DNA of 64,000 nt from Lachnospiraceae bacterium (GTDB taxonomy: Bacteria > Bacillota > Clostridia > Lachnospirales > Lachnospiraceae), in NCBI GenBank assembly GCA_024403355.1, contig JAKSRW010000001.1, positions 206,870-270,869 on the forward strand, in the 5' to 3' direction. Positions 35,242-42,945 of the stretch are shown in pieces. The stretch's first letter is position 1, and the number at the start of each line of letters is the position of its first letter. The notes under the pieces are model-generated. The model was not told the origin of the DNA. It made no database searches and saw nothing but the letters and a program-made list of their open reading frames with translations. A program made the translations under genes and the position numbers.

Positions 35242-35991
35242 ATGCAAAACTATTTTATATCATTAAAAAACAGACTGCTTCTATTTAAAAGGCCTGCGGC
35301 AGTAAAAGAAATACTGGCGGATGTTAAAGCAGATGCGGGAACGGATTCTGAGGCGCTTATGATTTATGGGGAAAGCGGACGTTTTGCAAAGGAATTAAAA
35401 GAAAATGGTGAAGCCGTCAGCTATGTATATATAGCGGAAATTGTTTTTCTGCTGGCCTTACTTGCGTTTTCGCCTGTTTTACTTAATGGACTGCCATTAT
35501 GGATATATACGTTAGTCAGGGCGGCAGAGTACTCTGTTTTCGGCATTGAAATGTTTAAGGATTATTTGCTTCCCACGCAGTTGGAAGTTAATAAGCAGGT
35601 GAAGAAGGAATTTATAATTGGAGAGACTTTTCTGTCTGTAATAGGGCTTGCATTTATGATATATGCATGGATTTTACCGGCATATATGGAGGCGCATACG
35701 GATGATTTACTGCAGATTGGCAGTCTTCTCAGAACATTGGTATGGATCATAATAGGTCTTTATTCTTTGGTATTTATCTATTCTGTAATCCGGTATTTTG
35801 CATCGCAAAAGATATGCTTCGGGGGAATATTTATTCAGGCGCTGATTATGATCGATACCGCGGCAGTATATTATTTTAGACTGGGAGCCATTGAGAATTT
35901 GAGCGATTATGAGAACTGCGGCATCAGTCCGTTGATAGGAATTATTATTGCCTGGGGATATGCTTTTTGGAGAAAGAAAAATAAGTTATAA
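35242..35991 (+). CDS. HAAS-domain membrane protein paired with PadR
   Basis: 249 residues from ATG 35242, after GGGAGG. The N-terminal about 60 residues (VKEILADVKADAGTDSEALMIYGESGRFAKEL) resemble the HAAS signalling domain, which is commonly encoded beside PadR regulators and is thought to control them at the membrane. Four to five hydrophobic segments follow. The exact family of the membrane part is not recognised. Confidence 0.62.
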   Translation: MQNYFISLKNRLLLFKRPAAVKEILADVKADAGTDSEALMIYGESGRFAKELKENGEAVSYVYIAEIVFLLALLAFSPVLLNGLPLWIYTLVRAAEYSVFGIEMFKDYLLPTQLEVNKQVKKEFIIGETFLSVIGLAFMIYAWILPAYMEAHTDDLLQIGSLLRTLVWIIIGLYSLVFIYSVIRYFASQKICFGGIFIQALIMIDTAAVYYFRLGAIENLSDYENCGISPLIGIIIAWGYAFWRKKNKL

Positions 35992-36087
35992 TATTTTTTA
36001 GGGATATAGGGAAGTTTTCATTTATCTCAAGGCGGAATGATAGAAGAGTTCGATTTTCTATTCAAGCGGAAAGGCATGGTTAGAGAT

Positions 36088-36399
36088 ATGGATGCACAAA
36101 TAAAAAAAGGAATAATCGAGATGTGTATTTTGAAATTCATTTCGGAAGAGGATGTATACGGATATCCTATTATGCAGAAAATGGAGCAGTATTTTCCGGA
36201 TAAAGATAATAGCTCGATATACGCGATTCTGAGACGATTATGTTCGGAGGGATATACGGAAACCTATATGGGGACTGAGTCCGGCGGACCTGCGAGAAAG
36301 TACTACCGGATTACGGAAGCGGGGATGAATTATCTGAATGAGAAGGTGTCCGAGTGGAGAATGATTAATAAAATTGTTGAGGAATTCGGGCTGAAATAG
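36088..36399 (+). CDS. PadR-family transcriptional regulator
   Basis: 103-residue winged helix regulator: QIKKGIIEMCILKFISEEDVYGYPIMQKME, SSIYAILRRLCSEGYTETYM and GPARKYYRITEAG are the standard PadR landmarks. Start ATG 36088 (QIKKG at residue 4) is typical; the open frame extends upstream to 36037 across the GGAAAGG site. Probably regulates the HAAS membrane protein gene before it. Confidence 0.88.
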   Translation: MDAQIKKGIIEMCILKFISEEDVYGYPIMQKMEQYFPDKDNSSIYAILRRLCSEGYTETYMGTESGGPARKYYRITEAGMNYLNEKVSEWRMINKIVEEFGLK

Positions 36400-36513
36400 A
36401 TTTTTGATAAAAGAATTAATAAAATTTTTATTGTATCCAGCCGATAATATGAATATAAAATATTTGGGAATATTTTGGTTTTACAAGCACATACTAAAGA
36501 GGAGGTGTTAGAT

Positions 36514-36708
36514 ATGGCAACTTCAAGTATTACCAAAAATTTTGTCGTTTCAGCTACTCAGCAAGTAGAATTGTTTGCAAACGCCATTGAAGAATCATAT
36601 CAGGAATCTCTTTGTAGAACTCCGGCGCCAGACTTAAAGATTACTCATTTAAGAGGAGCAGATGACATAAAAAAATTCATGGCAAAGAGGAAAAAAACAA
36701 ATGCTTAA
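36514..36708 (+). CDS. Small protein of unknown function, possibly antitoxin-like
   Basis: 64 residues from ATG 36514 after GAGGAGGTG. Begins ATSSITKNFVVS and ends in a basic helix (DDIKKFMAKRKK). It resembles small solitary proteins seen widely in Lachnospiraceae, some near toxin genes, but no toxin is adjacent and I cannot assign a family. Charged and soluble. Confidence 0.55.
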   Translation: MATSSITKNFVVSATQQVELFANAIEESYQESLCRTPAPDLKITHLRGADDIKKFMAKRKKTNA

Positions 36709-36722
36709 AATCTAAAACATTA

Positions 36723-36749
36723 GCTAACGATTGGCTCTTAGCATGAGGT
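36723..36749 (+). promoter_or_regulatory. Leader repeat B, isolated stem copy
   Basis: AATCTA, then GCTAA at 36723-36727 pairing with TTAGC at 36738-36742, then GCATGAGGTT. Same order as in leaders upstream of uppS, dxr and trmD. No start codon follows; it lies directly before the longer repeat at 36751. Confidence 0.5.
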
Positions 36750-36750
36750 T

Positions 36751-36843
36751 AAGTTTGAAAATAAATTTTCAAACTGAAAGATTGGTGCAAAAATCGCACC
36801 AATCTACTCCATGAGCAACTCATTACATTCGTTGCATTAGGAG
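36751..36843 (+). repeat. 93-bp leader repeat B (copy 1), two to three hairpins
   Basis: Identical over 93 bases to 43771-43863. It holds an 11-bp inverted repeat AGTTTGAAAAT/ATTTTCAAACT, a GATTGGTGC/GCACCAATC hairpin (36780-36804), a GCAAC/GTTGC stem (36814-36835) and then GCATTAGGAGG, the ribosome binding site of the next gene. Confidence 0.92.
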
Positions 36844-36848
36844 GAAAA

Positions 36849-37772
36849 ATGAAAAGGTTTTTAAAATATTTTGGTGGACTGCTTATAGTTGGATTATTAT
36901 TTATCGGAAAAACAAGGGCTTCAGCAGCAGTAATGTATGATGAGGATATTCTTTCGAAAAGCCGTGATTTGGAAGAAGTGAAGGCGATAGAGTATACCAT
37001 AATTTCTGAGGCTAAAAAAGCCTGTACAATAAATGCAATCGGTACATCGAACGCAGAGGATATCATTATTGATTATGATAATGCTGTCAGAGTATATACG
37101 GATTACAGGTTTTTTACGGGTGAAGAAGTCTCAGAGCAGTACGTGGAGCAGATAACAGGTAAGTGTATAGAGTCATGGTCATATGTCTGGCAGGTGCCTG
37201 TATCCTCCAGGTCTACGGGAAAGGTTGTCGGAGTAGTTGTAGCCAGACAGCCTAAGTTAAATAGTAGTGTGAATTTCTCCGAAGAGGAAAAAAAGATAAT
37301 AAGCGAGAAAGCCGGAAAATATACGGCTACAGATGCAGCGGTGATTACGGATGAGCGCAAGCTGCTGATGTCGTATGTAAAGGATATAGAGGCTAGTATT
37401 CCGGAAGGTTCAAAGGTCCGATTATTCGGTACACAGCCGGGCTTTTTCCAGCCTGTCGGGGCAGTTATCTCGGATGGAAAAATAAGCGGTATATTTTCTT
37501 TGGGATACTACTATAGTATTCAGGAGCATATCAACGAAAAATTTAGTATCGGTAAGATTTATGATTATGCGACCTTGTATCCGACTATTGCAGATATAAC
37601 AGCCAATAATATTGAAGCCGCAATGAATGGCCTCAGTACTCAACCTGCAGGCATAGAAGTCGTGTATAAAGAGTCATCACCTTTATTATGGATTGTTTTA
37701 TCGCTGCTGGCGCTGGTAATTATAGTTTTACTTATCATGACTATAATAAAACTAAAATCTAAGAGAAGATAG
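36849..37772 (+). CDS. Membrane-anchored ectodomain protein of unknown family (paralogue 2)
   Basis: 307 residues with the same layout as the protein at 34114: signal peptide, extracellular domain, C-terminal transmembrane helix (about 277-300) and basic end KSKRR. Shared landmarks are YDEDILSKSRDLEEVKAIE, DYDNAVRVYTDY, RLFGTQPGFFQPV and FSLGYYY. No family recognised. Its ribosome binding site is provided by the 93-bp leader repeat. The paralogue pair brackets the PadR/HAAS genes. Confidence 0.75.
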   Translation: MKRFLKYFGGLLIVGLLFIGKTRASAAVMYDEDILSKSRDLEEVKAIEYTIISEAKKACTINAIGTSNAEDIIIDYDNAVRVYTDYRFFTGEEVSEQYVEQITGKCIESWSYVWQVPVSSRSTGKVVGVVVARQPKLNSSVNFSEEEKKIISEKAGKYTATDAAVITDERKLLMSYVKDIEASIPEGSKVRLFGTQPGFFQPVGAVISDGKISGIFSLGYYYSIQEHINEKFSIGKIYDYATLYPTIADITANNIEAAMNGLSTQPAGIEVVYKESSPLLWIVLSLLALVIIVLLIMTIIKLKSKRR

Positions 37773-37854
37773 CGTGAAATCTGTTTATATACAAGCGAAG
37801 CGGTCACTAGTCTGACTATTTTAAGGTTGTGAATATTAGAAGTGGAGAAAATCT

Positions 37855-38454
37855 GTGATTATTGATTTCGACGGACTTACAATTATAATTTTTGCATTGA
37901 TTTTTATTATTGTATCAGTATTTATAAAAAAGATTAAGAATCCGCCAGTGACCTATTTTATTCTGTTGCTGGTCATGTTTATATACCTTGCCAATGTTGC
38001 AAGACTTACAATTTTTCCGATATACATTAATTGTCATTTTGAAGAAAATTTGTATGATAATATTAATATCGTGCCGTTTAGTCGTTTAGTAGTACGGGAT
38101 GTTTTTATGAATATTCTTATGGCAATACCCATGGGCATAGGTCTGCCTTTTATTTGCAGGAAAATGAACAATTACATAAGAATGGCTGTATTTGGTGTGG
38201 CTTTTGGAGTATTAATAGAAGGCTTACAGTTTTTAGGGGCTGTGATATCAAATAATTTTACTGTCAGGTATATTGATATAAATGATGCTTTCTTTAATTT
38301 CTGCGGAGTGCTGCTCGGATATTTTTTATTGCGTATTTTTGCAGGAATTTTCGTGAAGGCAGACAGGACAAAAATGATTAATTTTTGGAAGTATGTATAT
38401 GATATCTGCAGTCTGAACAGTAATACCGGTGTAAAGGAATACGATAAAAAATAA
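37855..38454 (+). CDS. VanZ-like family membrane protein
   Basis: 199 residues with about five transmembrane segments. The VanZ-like pattern is seen in ARLTIFPI, NIVPF, FMNILMAIPMGIGLP, GVLIEGLQF and the DINDAFFNFCGVLLGY end, in the usual order. VanZ proteins affect resistance to glycopeptides or other wall-active drugs in some species; most homologues have no proven role. GTG 37855 follows GGAG. Confidence 0.8.
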   Translation: MIIDFDGLTIIIFALIFIIVSVFIKKIKNPPVTYFILLLVMFIYLANVARLTIFPIYINCHFEENLYDNINIVPFSRLVVRDVFMNILMAIPMGIGLPFICRKMNNYIRMAVFGVAFGVLIEGLQFLGAVISNNFTVRYIDINDAFFNFCGVLLGYFLLRIFAGIFVKADRTKMINFWKYVYDICSLNSNTGVKEYDKK

Positions 38455-38483
38455 AATATGGTTTGATTTTTTTATTTTTCTGC

Positions 38484-38512
38484 TTGCATTCCTTGAATGT
38501 ATATGTTATAAA
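38484..38512 (+). promoter_or_regulatory. Predicted sigma-A promoter of rplS
   Basis: TTGCAT at 38484-38489 and TATAAA at 38507-38512, 17-base spacing. The transcript would start near 38519. Confidence 0.7.
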
Positions 38513-38518
38513 TAGTAT

Positions 38519-38611
38519 TTGTGAATAATTGGTGTTCCTCTGTACAGAGTTGGATATTAACGGGTAGATTTTACAAAGTAGTAAGAACATCAAAATATTA
38601 GGAGGTTCAGA
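38519..38611 (+). promoter_or_regulatory. rplS 5' leader, possible L19 autoregulatory leader
   Basis: About 93 untranslated bases with a self-complementary CTCTGTACAGAG and an AGGAGG site at 38601-38606. Firmicute rplS genes often carry a structured L19 leader; I cannot confirm the match to that family without a covariance search. Confidence 0.35.
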
Positions 38612-38959
38612 ATGAACGATATTATTAAGGCAATCGAAGACGCACAGCTTAAGAGCGAAATCACATCTTTCAGAGTAGGTGATACAATCAGAGTACACTC
38701 ACTCGTAAAGGAAGGTAACCGTGAGAGAACACAGGTTTTCGAGGGTACAGTAACAAAGAGACAGAACGGTGGCTCAAGAGAGAACTTCACAGTTAGAAAG
38801 ATTTCTAACGGTGTTGGTGTTGAGAAGACCTGGCCTTTACATTCACCCGTTGTTGTAAAGATCGAGGTTGTTAGACAGGGTAAGGTTAGACGTGCTAAGC
38901 TTAACTACTTACGTGAGAGAACAGGTAAGGCTGCAAAGGTTAAGGAAGTTATCAGATAA
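38612..38959 (+). CDS. rplS: 50S ribosomal protein L19
   Basis: 115-residue bL19: [35 protein letters not shown] core ([17 protein letters not shown]), [13 protein letters not shown] and [30 protein letters not shown] 38612 follows AGGAGG. rplS normally follows trmD directly; here about 12.5 kb of accessory DNA separates them. Confidence 0.97.
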   Translation: MNDIIKAIEDAQLKSEITSFRVGDTIRVHSLVKEGNRERTQVFEGTVTKRQNGGSRENFTVRKISNGVGVEKTWPLHSPVVVKIEVVRQGKVRRAKLNYLRERTGKAAKVKEVIR

Positions 38960-38981
38960 TTATTTTACCATGAGCGACATG

Positions 38982-39022
38982 AAGCATGTGAAGGGGGGAC
39001 CTTTCACATGCTTTCTTTTTTT
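38982..39022 (+). terminator. Rho-independent terminator after rplS
   Basis: AAGCATGTGAAGG pairs with CCTTTCACATGCTT, followed by TCTTTTTTT. Confidence 0.88.
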
Positions 39023-39060
39023 GGGGATTTTAGAGACCACTCCCTCAAAAAAGCTCATAC

Positions 39061-39089
39061 TTGTGCTTCAGAGAAATTTGGGGTATAAT
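39061..39089 (+). promoter_or_regulatory. Predicted sigma-A promoter of lepB
   Basis: TTGTGC at 39061-39066 and TATAAT at 39084-39089, 17-base spacing. It places the transcript start near 39096, which rules out the long upstream extension of the lepB frame. Confidence 0.65.
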
Positions 39090-39146
39090 ATACTATGTAT
39101 GCATAGAGGAAGTGTGGCAGGGACCACAGAAGGATATGGTGATTGT

Positions 39147-39821
39147 TTGGAATTTGATATAGAGTATGAGCGCATGGAGCGCCGAAACAAGGTCAGAAAG
39201 GTCTTCGGATATATAATCCGCTGGGCTATTGCCTTAGTGCTTGCAGTGCTTGCAGGCTGGGCGGTAATTAATTTCTGCGTTGAGAAAACGAATATGGTCG
39301 GCGATTCGATGAATATAACGCTTGAAAATGATGATATTATTTTGATTAATAAGCTGTCATATGTCAGGGATAACCCTAAAAGGTTTGATGTTATCGTATT
39401 TGAAAAAAGCGGTACCGAACACAGCTATTATGGTATTCAGCGTGTTATAGGTCTTCCCGGTGAGAAGATTCAGATAGTAGATGGTGTGATTTATATTAAT
39501 GGCAAAGAGCTTGTGGAGCCGATGGAGGTTGAGCCGATGGAAATGGCCGGGCTTGCAGGTCGCGAGATGACACTTGATGAGGATGAGTTTTTTGTACTGG
39601 GTGATAATAGAAATCACAGTGAGGACAGCCGTTTTACTACAGTCGGCAATGTGGTGAAAAGCGAGATTATAGGTAAAGCCTGGATAAGAACCAATAAGTT
39701 CAGTTTTATCAGCAGTGTAAATATGCCGAATAAAAAGGCTGCAGATGCTGCGGCTAAGGAGATGTCCGGTCAGTCTGCTGAAATTGATGATGGTAGTGAA
39801 GACGATAAGCAGGACGAGTAA
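39147..39821 (+). CDS. lepB: Signal peptidase I
   Basis: Membrane-bound serine peptidase that removes signal peptides from exported proteins. One N-terminal helix, then the catalytic serine in MVGDSMNITL, lysine box ERVIGLPGE-like (QRVIGLPGEKIQ) with the general base in the preceding YYGIQR region, and LGDNRNHSEDSR. The open frame reaches back to 38868 through rplS, but promoter position argues for TTG 39147 (AGAAGGA 12 bases before) or ATG 39174. C-terminal Asp/Glu/Lys tail of about 30 residues is unusual but not unique. Confidence 0.9.
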   Translation: MEFDIEYERMERRNKVRKVFGYIIRWAIALVLAVLAGWAVINFCVEKTNMVGDSMNITLENDDIILINKLSYVRDNPKRFDVIVFEKSGTEHSYYGIQRVIGLPGEKIQIVDGVIYINGKELVEPMEVEPMEMAGLAGREMTLDEDEFFVLGDNRNHSEDSRFTTVGNVVKSEIIGKAWIRTNKFSFISSVNMPNKKAADAAAKEMSGQSAEIDDGSEDDKQDE

Positions 39822-39910
39822 TGTTTAATTTTTGTCGATCTGATAAAGCAGGTTTGACAGAATAATTTAGTATTGTTAAGAAAGGCTGCCATTACGGCAG
39901 AGAAGTGATT

Positions 39911-40813
39911 ATGGTATATCAGTGGTATCCCGGTCATATGTCGAAAGCTAAACGACAGATGCAGGAGGATTTAAAATTAATAGATGTTATTATCGAGATT
40001 CTGGACGCACGTATTCCTTACAGCAGTAAGAATCCTGATATTGATTCCATGGCAAACGGAAAGGCACATATTATCCTTTTGAATAAGGCTGATCTGGCTG
40101 ATCCTAAAAAGACTGAGGAGTGGAAAAAATACTATGAGGAGAAGGGAATGTTTGTGCATTCCATTAACTCTAAAACCGGTACGGGCGTGAAGGATACTAT
40201 TTTGATTATTAATAAGGCGTGCGCTGCAAAGATTGAGCGTGACCGCAAGAAGGGTATTATCGGAAGACCTCTGCGTGCCATGATAGCAGGCATTCCGAAT
40301 TCCGGAAAGTCAACCTTTATTAATTCGCTGGCAGGCAAGTCCTGCACAAAAACAGGCAATAAACCCGGTGTGACAAAGGGCAAGCAGTGGATCAGACTGA
40401 ATAAGAGTGTCGAGCTTCTGGATACTCCCGGTATTCTCTGGCCTAAATTTGAGGACCAGCTTGTAGGCATGAAGATAGCCTTTATCGGTTCAATCAATGA
40501 TGAGATCCTTTATCCGGAGGAGATGGTCTACGAGCTGATTAAGATTCTGAAGAAGGATTATCCCGGTGTGCTTGATAAGAGGTATATGAAGGCTGCCGAA
40601 AACAAGTCTGATGACGCAGCTGATGATAAAACAGCAGATGCTGTTTCGGAACAGTCTCTTGAGGCACTTGAGGATCCAAACGAAATAATGCAGCAGATAG
40701 CACTTAACAGGGCCTGCCTTAAGAAGGGCGGAGAGCCGGATACTCTCAAGGCATCAAAGCTGATTATTGATGATTTCAGAAGCAATAAGCTCGGAAGGAT
40801 TACATTGGAGTAG
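39911..40813 (+). CDS. rbgA: Ribosome biogenesis GTPase RbgA (YlqF)
   Basis: Circularly permuted GTPase that acts late in 50S assembly. The G motifs occur in permuted order: NKADLAD (G4), GIPNSGKSTFINSL (G1), then LDTPGILWP (G3). N-terminal YQWYPGHMSKAKRQM is diagnostic. About 300 residues with an acidic insertion (DDAADDKTADAV) in the C-terminal domain. ATG 39911. rplS-lepB-rbgA-rnhB order is typical of Firmicutes; here two accessory genes separate rbgA from rnhB. Confidence 0.93.
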   Translation: MVYQWYPGHMSKAKRQMQEDLKLIDVIIEILDARIPYSSKNPDIDSMANGKAHIILLNKADLADPKKTEEWKKYYEEKGMFVHSINSKTGTGVKDTILIINKACAAKIERDRKKGIIGRPLRAMIAGIPNSGKSTFINSLAGKSCTKTGNKPGVTKGKQWIRLNKSVELLDTPGILWPKFEDQLVGMKIAFIGSINDEILYPEEMVYELIKILKKDYPGVLDKRYMKAAENKSDDAADDKTADAVSEQSLEALEDPNEIMQQIALNRACLKKGGEPDTLKASKLIIDDFRSNKLGRITLE

Positions 40814-40918
40814 GTGAAAAATGTTTGACATGAGAGATTAATGACGGTAGGAAATAATGGAACATAAATTTCTAGTTGAAAAAGATGGGCATTATAACTG
40901 AAATGACAAAATCTTCGT

Positions 40919-40938
40919 CCAATAATAAATACTTATTA
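40919..40938 (+). repeat. AT-only inverted repeat in a 207-base gap
   Basis: AATAATAA and TTATTATT surround ATAC. It lies between rbgA and the exported hydrolase gene at 41021 and may help end the rbgA message. The rest of the gap is AT-rich with no recognisable gene. Confidence 0.4.
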
Positions 40939-41020
40939 TTGTTTGCAAATCAGTTTACTATTTATAAAAACTTATAATTAAGCTTGTTTTACATAATTTA
41001 TAGGAAAGTCGAGAGAATTC

Positions 41021-42154
41021 ATGAAATTTTTGAAGATATTATTTGTTACAATTTTTATTACACTATTTACAGGTGGATACTTAATTGATGCGAAAAGTGA
41101 TGATGAGGCTTTAATAATTAAGGCATATTATCCAAAAGATTACAATGGATATATATATAAGGCAATACCTCTTATGAATAATTGGCCATATGGTAATCAT
41201 CAAGAAATGGTGGATATTTGCCAAATACCAGAAGATATACTTATGTGTATGTCAACTGAAGAACTGTTCGAGACAGTTTTGTATTATCCATTAAATATTG
41301 ATATTTTGTTTTATGATGATGTTGATTTTGGATACGAAATAGTTAAAAAATATTTTAATGGATTAAATGAATTGATTCGTAGAGATAACTGTAATACCGT
41401 TGGTATTAAGTATTTATTACATCATTTAGAATGTGAATTTGATGCTGCTCAAAAGGTTATTATTAATAAACTGATAACATGTCCGCCTATGTTATCAATA
41501 ATTAATACAAAGTCGGAATTGTCTATGAGGGTAGATAATAGTTATCCTATGATGTTTATGCAAATCTTTACAAATGAAGATCCTAATGGTTTATATTCAT
41601 ATGGAGAAGTAACCGTGGTGGATACAGAAAAAGGCGGACATATGAACGGGGAACATATGGGGGCAAAAGAACTGTGGAAGTATTCGGATAATTCAGTGAG
41701 AATTTGGGCAAGAGATGATTATTCTAATGATGCAAAAGCTAAATTGAATGAGAGAGTTCAACAGACATATAATATGAATCATGTTACAGGATATGGTCCA
41801 TCTTCTAAATATAACTGTCATTCGTATGCTTGGTTTAGCCAGACAAATTGTAATTATTGGATAGCATCATTTAATGCTACAGGATATAATTTGGTGGACC
41901 TACAAAATGTTAGTATCGGAGATAAAGCAGTTTTTTATAATACTTATGGAAATAGTGTTACTTCGAGTTCAACATATTCGCATAGTGCTGTTGTAGATAC
42001 CATAATACATGGTAGTGCAACCAACCCAACAAATGTGACTAACTTATATGTGAGGTCAAAATGGGGACCTTTCGGTGTATATCGACATACATTAAGCAAT
42101 TGCCCTTACTTTTATACAAATGGTTATCCTTGTGATATTCTTTACTTTCACTGA
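41021..42154 (+). CDS. Exported protein: unnamed YPxDY/NWPYGNH/FNGL domain plus NCHSYAW hydrolase-like domain
   Basis: 377 residues. Signal peptide (about 1-24). Residues 36-121 form the domain shared with the M56 sensor at 27380 and the lipoprotein at 42166 (AYYPKDYNGYIYKAIPLM, NNWPYGNH, IPEDILMCMSTEEL, FNGLNEL). The C-terminal about 130 residues look like a papain/NlpC-fold hydrolase: C266-H267 in YNCHSYAWF and H321 in YSHSAVV, followed by SKWGPFGVYRH. Codon use is AT-rich. Probably secreted to the cell surface; substrate unknown. The domain assignment is by eye. Confidence 0.65.
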   Translation: MKFLKILFVTIFITLFTGGYLIDAKSDDEALIIKAYYPKDYNGYIYKAIPLMNNWPYGNHQEMVDICQIPEDILMCMSTEELFETVLYYPLNIDILFYDDVDFGYEIVKKYFNGLNELIRRDNCNTVGIKYLLHHLECEFDAAQKVIINKLITCPPMLSIINTKSELSMRVDNSYPMMFMQIFTNEDPNGLYSYGEVTVVDTEKGGHMNGEHMGAKELWKYSDNSVRIWARDDYSNDAKAKLNERVQQTYNMNHVTGYGPSSKYNCHSYAWFSQTNCNYWIASFNATGYNLVDLQNVSIGDKAVFYNTYGNSVTSSSTYSHSAVVDTIIHGSATNPTNVTNLYVRSKWGPFGVYRHTLSNCPYFYTNGYPCDILYFH

Positions 42155-42165
42155 GGTATTATTTG

Positions 42166-42936
42166 ATGAACAAAATATTGTTTATTTTAGAATCTGTTTT
42201 AGTAATTTTTACTATATGTTCATGTGATGTATCGAACATAAAAGATGCTACAGGCAAGAATGTTGTTAAATCTGTTAAAGAGAATCAAATGAATAAAGAT
42301 GTTATTAATGAAGTTGTTGAGCTCCCGGAGACTTATGTCAATGATGCAGCTTCCGTGAATTCGTCAGCTTCTGAAAATGATACAGAGCCTGGTGATATAA
42401 AACAGGACAGTAGTGATTGCCCGGATTCAGATGAGTGGAACGGGGATTCCTCAGAATCTTCATATCCTCAAATTACTGAGAACATAATGGGAATCCTGAT
42501 TAATCATTATCCTGTTGATTATTCGGGATACCGTTATCCTGAAGCTGATGAAATGGATGATTCATCCGGTCAGAAATTGATGAATCTGTATGAAATTCCG
42601 GAGGATATTTTGACTTCGATGTCAACGGAGGAGCTTGTTCAAACCGTAGTTTTTTATCCTTTACTTTATCGGCTGACTATGTCATCTATGCTGATGGCGA
42701 ATCATGATGATTATTCACAGTTGAAAAATCAGTTTAACGGGCTGAAGGAATTAAGCATCAGAGAGGACAGGGGAGACTGTCTTTGGAATTATTTTATTGC
42801 TAATAAAGATATATTTTACGGAACCGAACAGGGCTCTTATGCAATTGAATTATTAAAACAGGATGATTTCAATTTGAAAGAAAGGTTTTTGGAAGTTTAT
42901 AATAATGATTTCAAAGGAGATCATTTTGAATGGTAG
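42166..42936 (+). CDS. Predicted lipoprotein carrying the same unnamed domain
   Basis: About 256 residues from ATG 42166 after GAGG. The hydrophobic start ends in TICSC, a plausible lipobox, followed by a Ser/Asp/Glu-rich linker of about 85 residues. Residues 115-198 match the domain of the preceding protein (HYPVDYSGYRYP, YEIPEDILTSMSTEELVQT, QFNGLKEL), but the central PLMxNWPYGNH part is altered to DEMDDSSGQKL. Twelve bases after the hydrolase gene, so likely one operon. Function unknown. Confidence 0.65.
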   Translation: MNKILFILESVLVIFTICSCDVSNIKDATGKNVVKSVKENQMNKDVINEVVELPETYVNDAASVNSSASENDTEPGDIKQDSSDCPDSDEWNGDSSESSYPQITENIMGILINHYPVDYSGYRYPEADEMDDSSGQKLMNLYEIPEDILTSMSTEELVQTVVFYPLLYRLTMSSMLMANHDDYSQLKNQFNGLKELSIREDRGDCLWNYFIANKDIFYGTEQGSYAIELLKQDDFNLKERFLEVYNNDFKGDHFEW

Positions 42937-42945
42937 GTGAACAAA

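Noticed and set aside
38868..39146. Long N-terminal extension of signal peptidase I overlapping rplS
   Set aside because: It would cross the rplS terminator and the TTGTGC/TATAAT promoter, and the extra residues do not look like signal peptidase.
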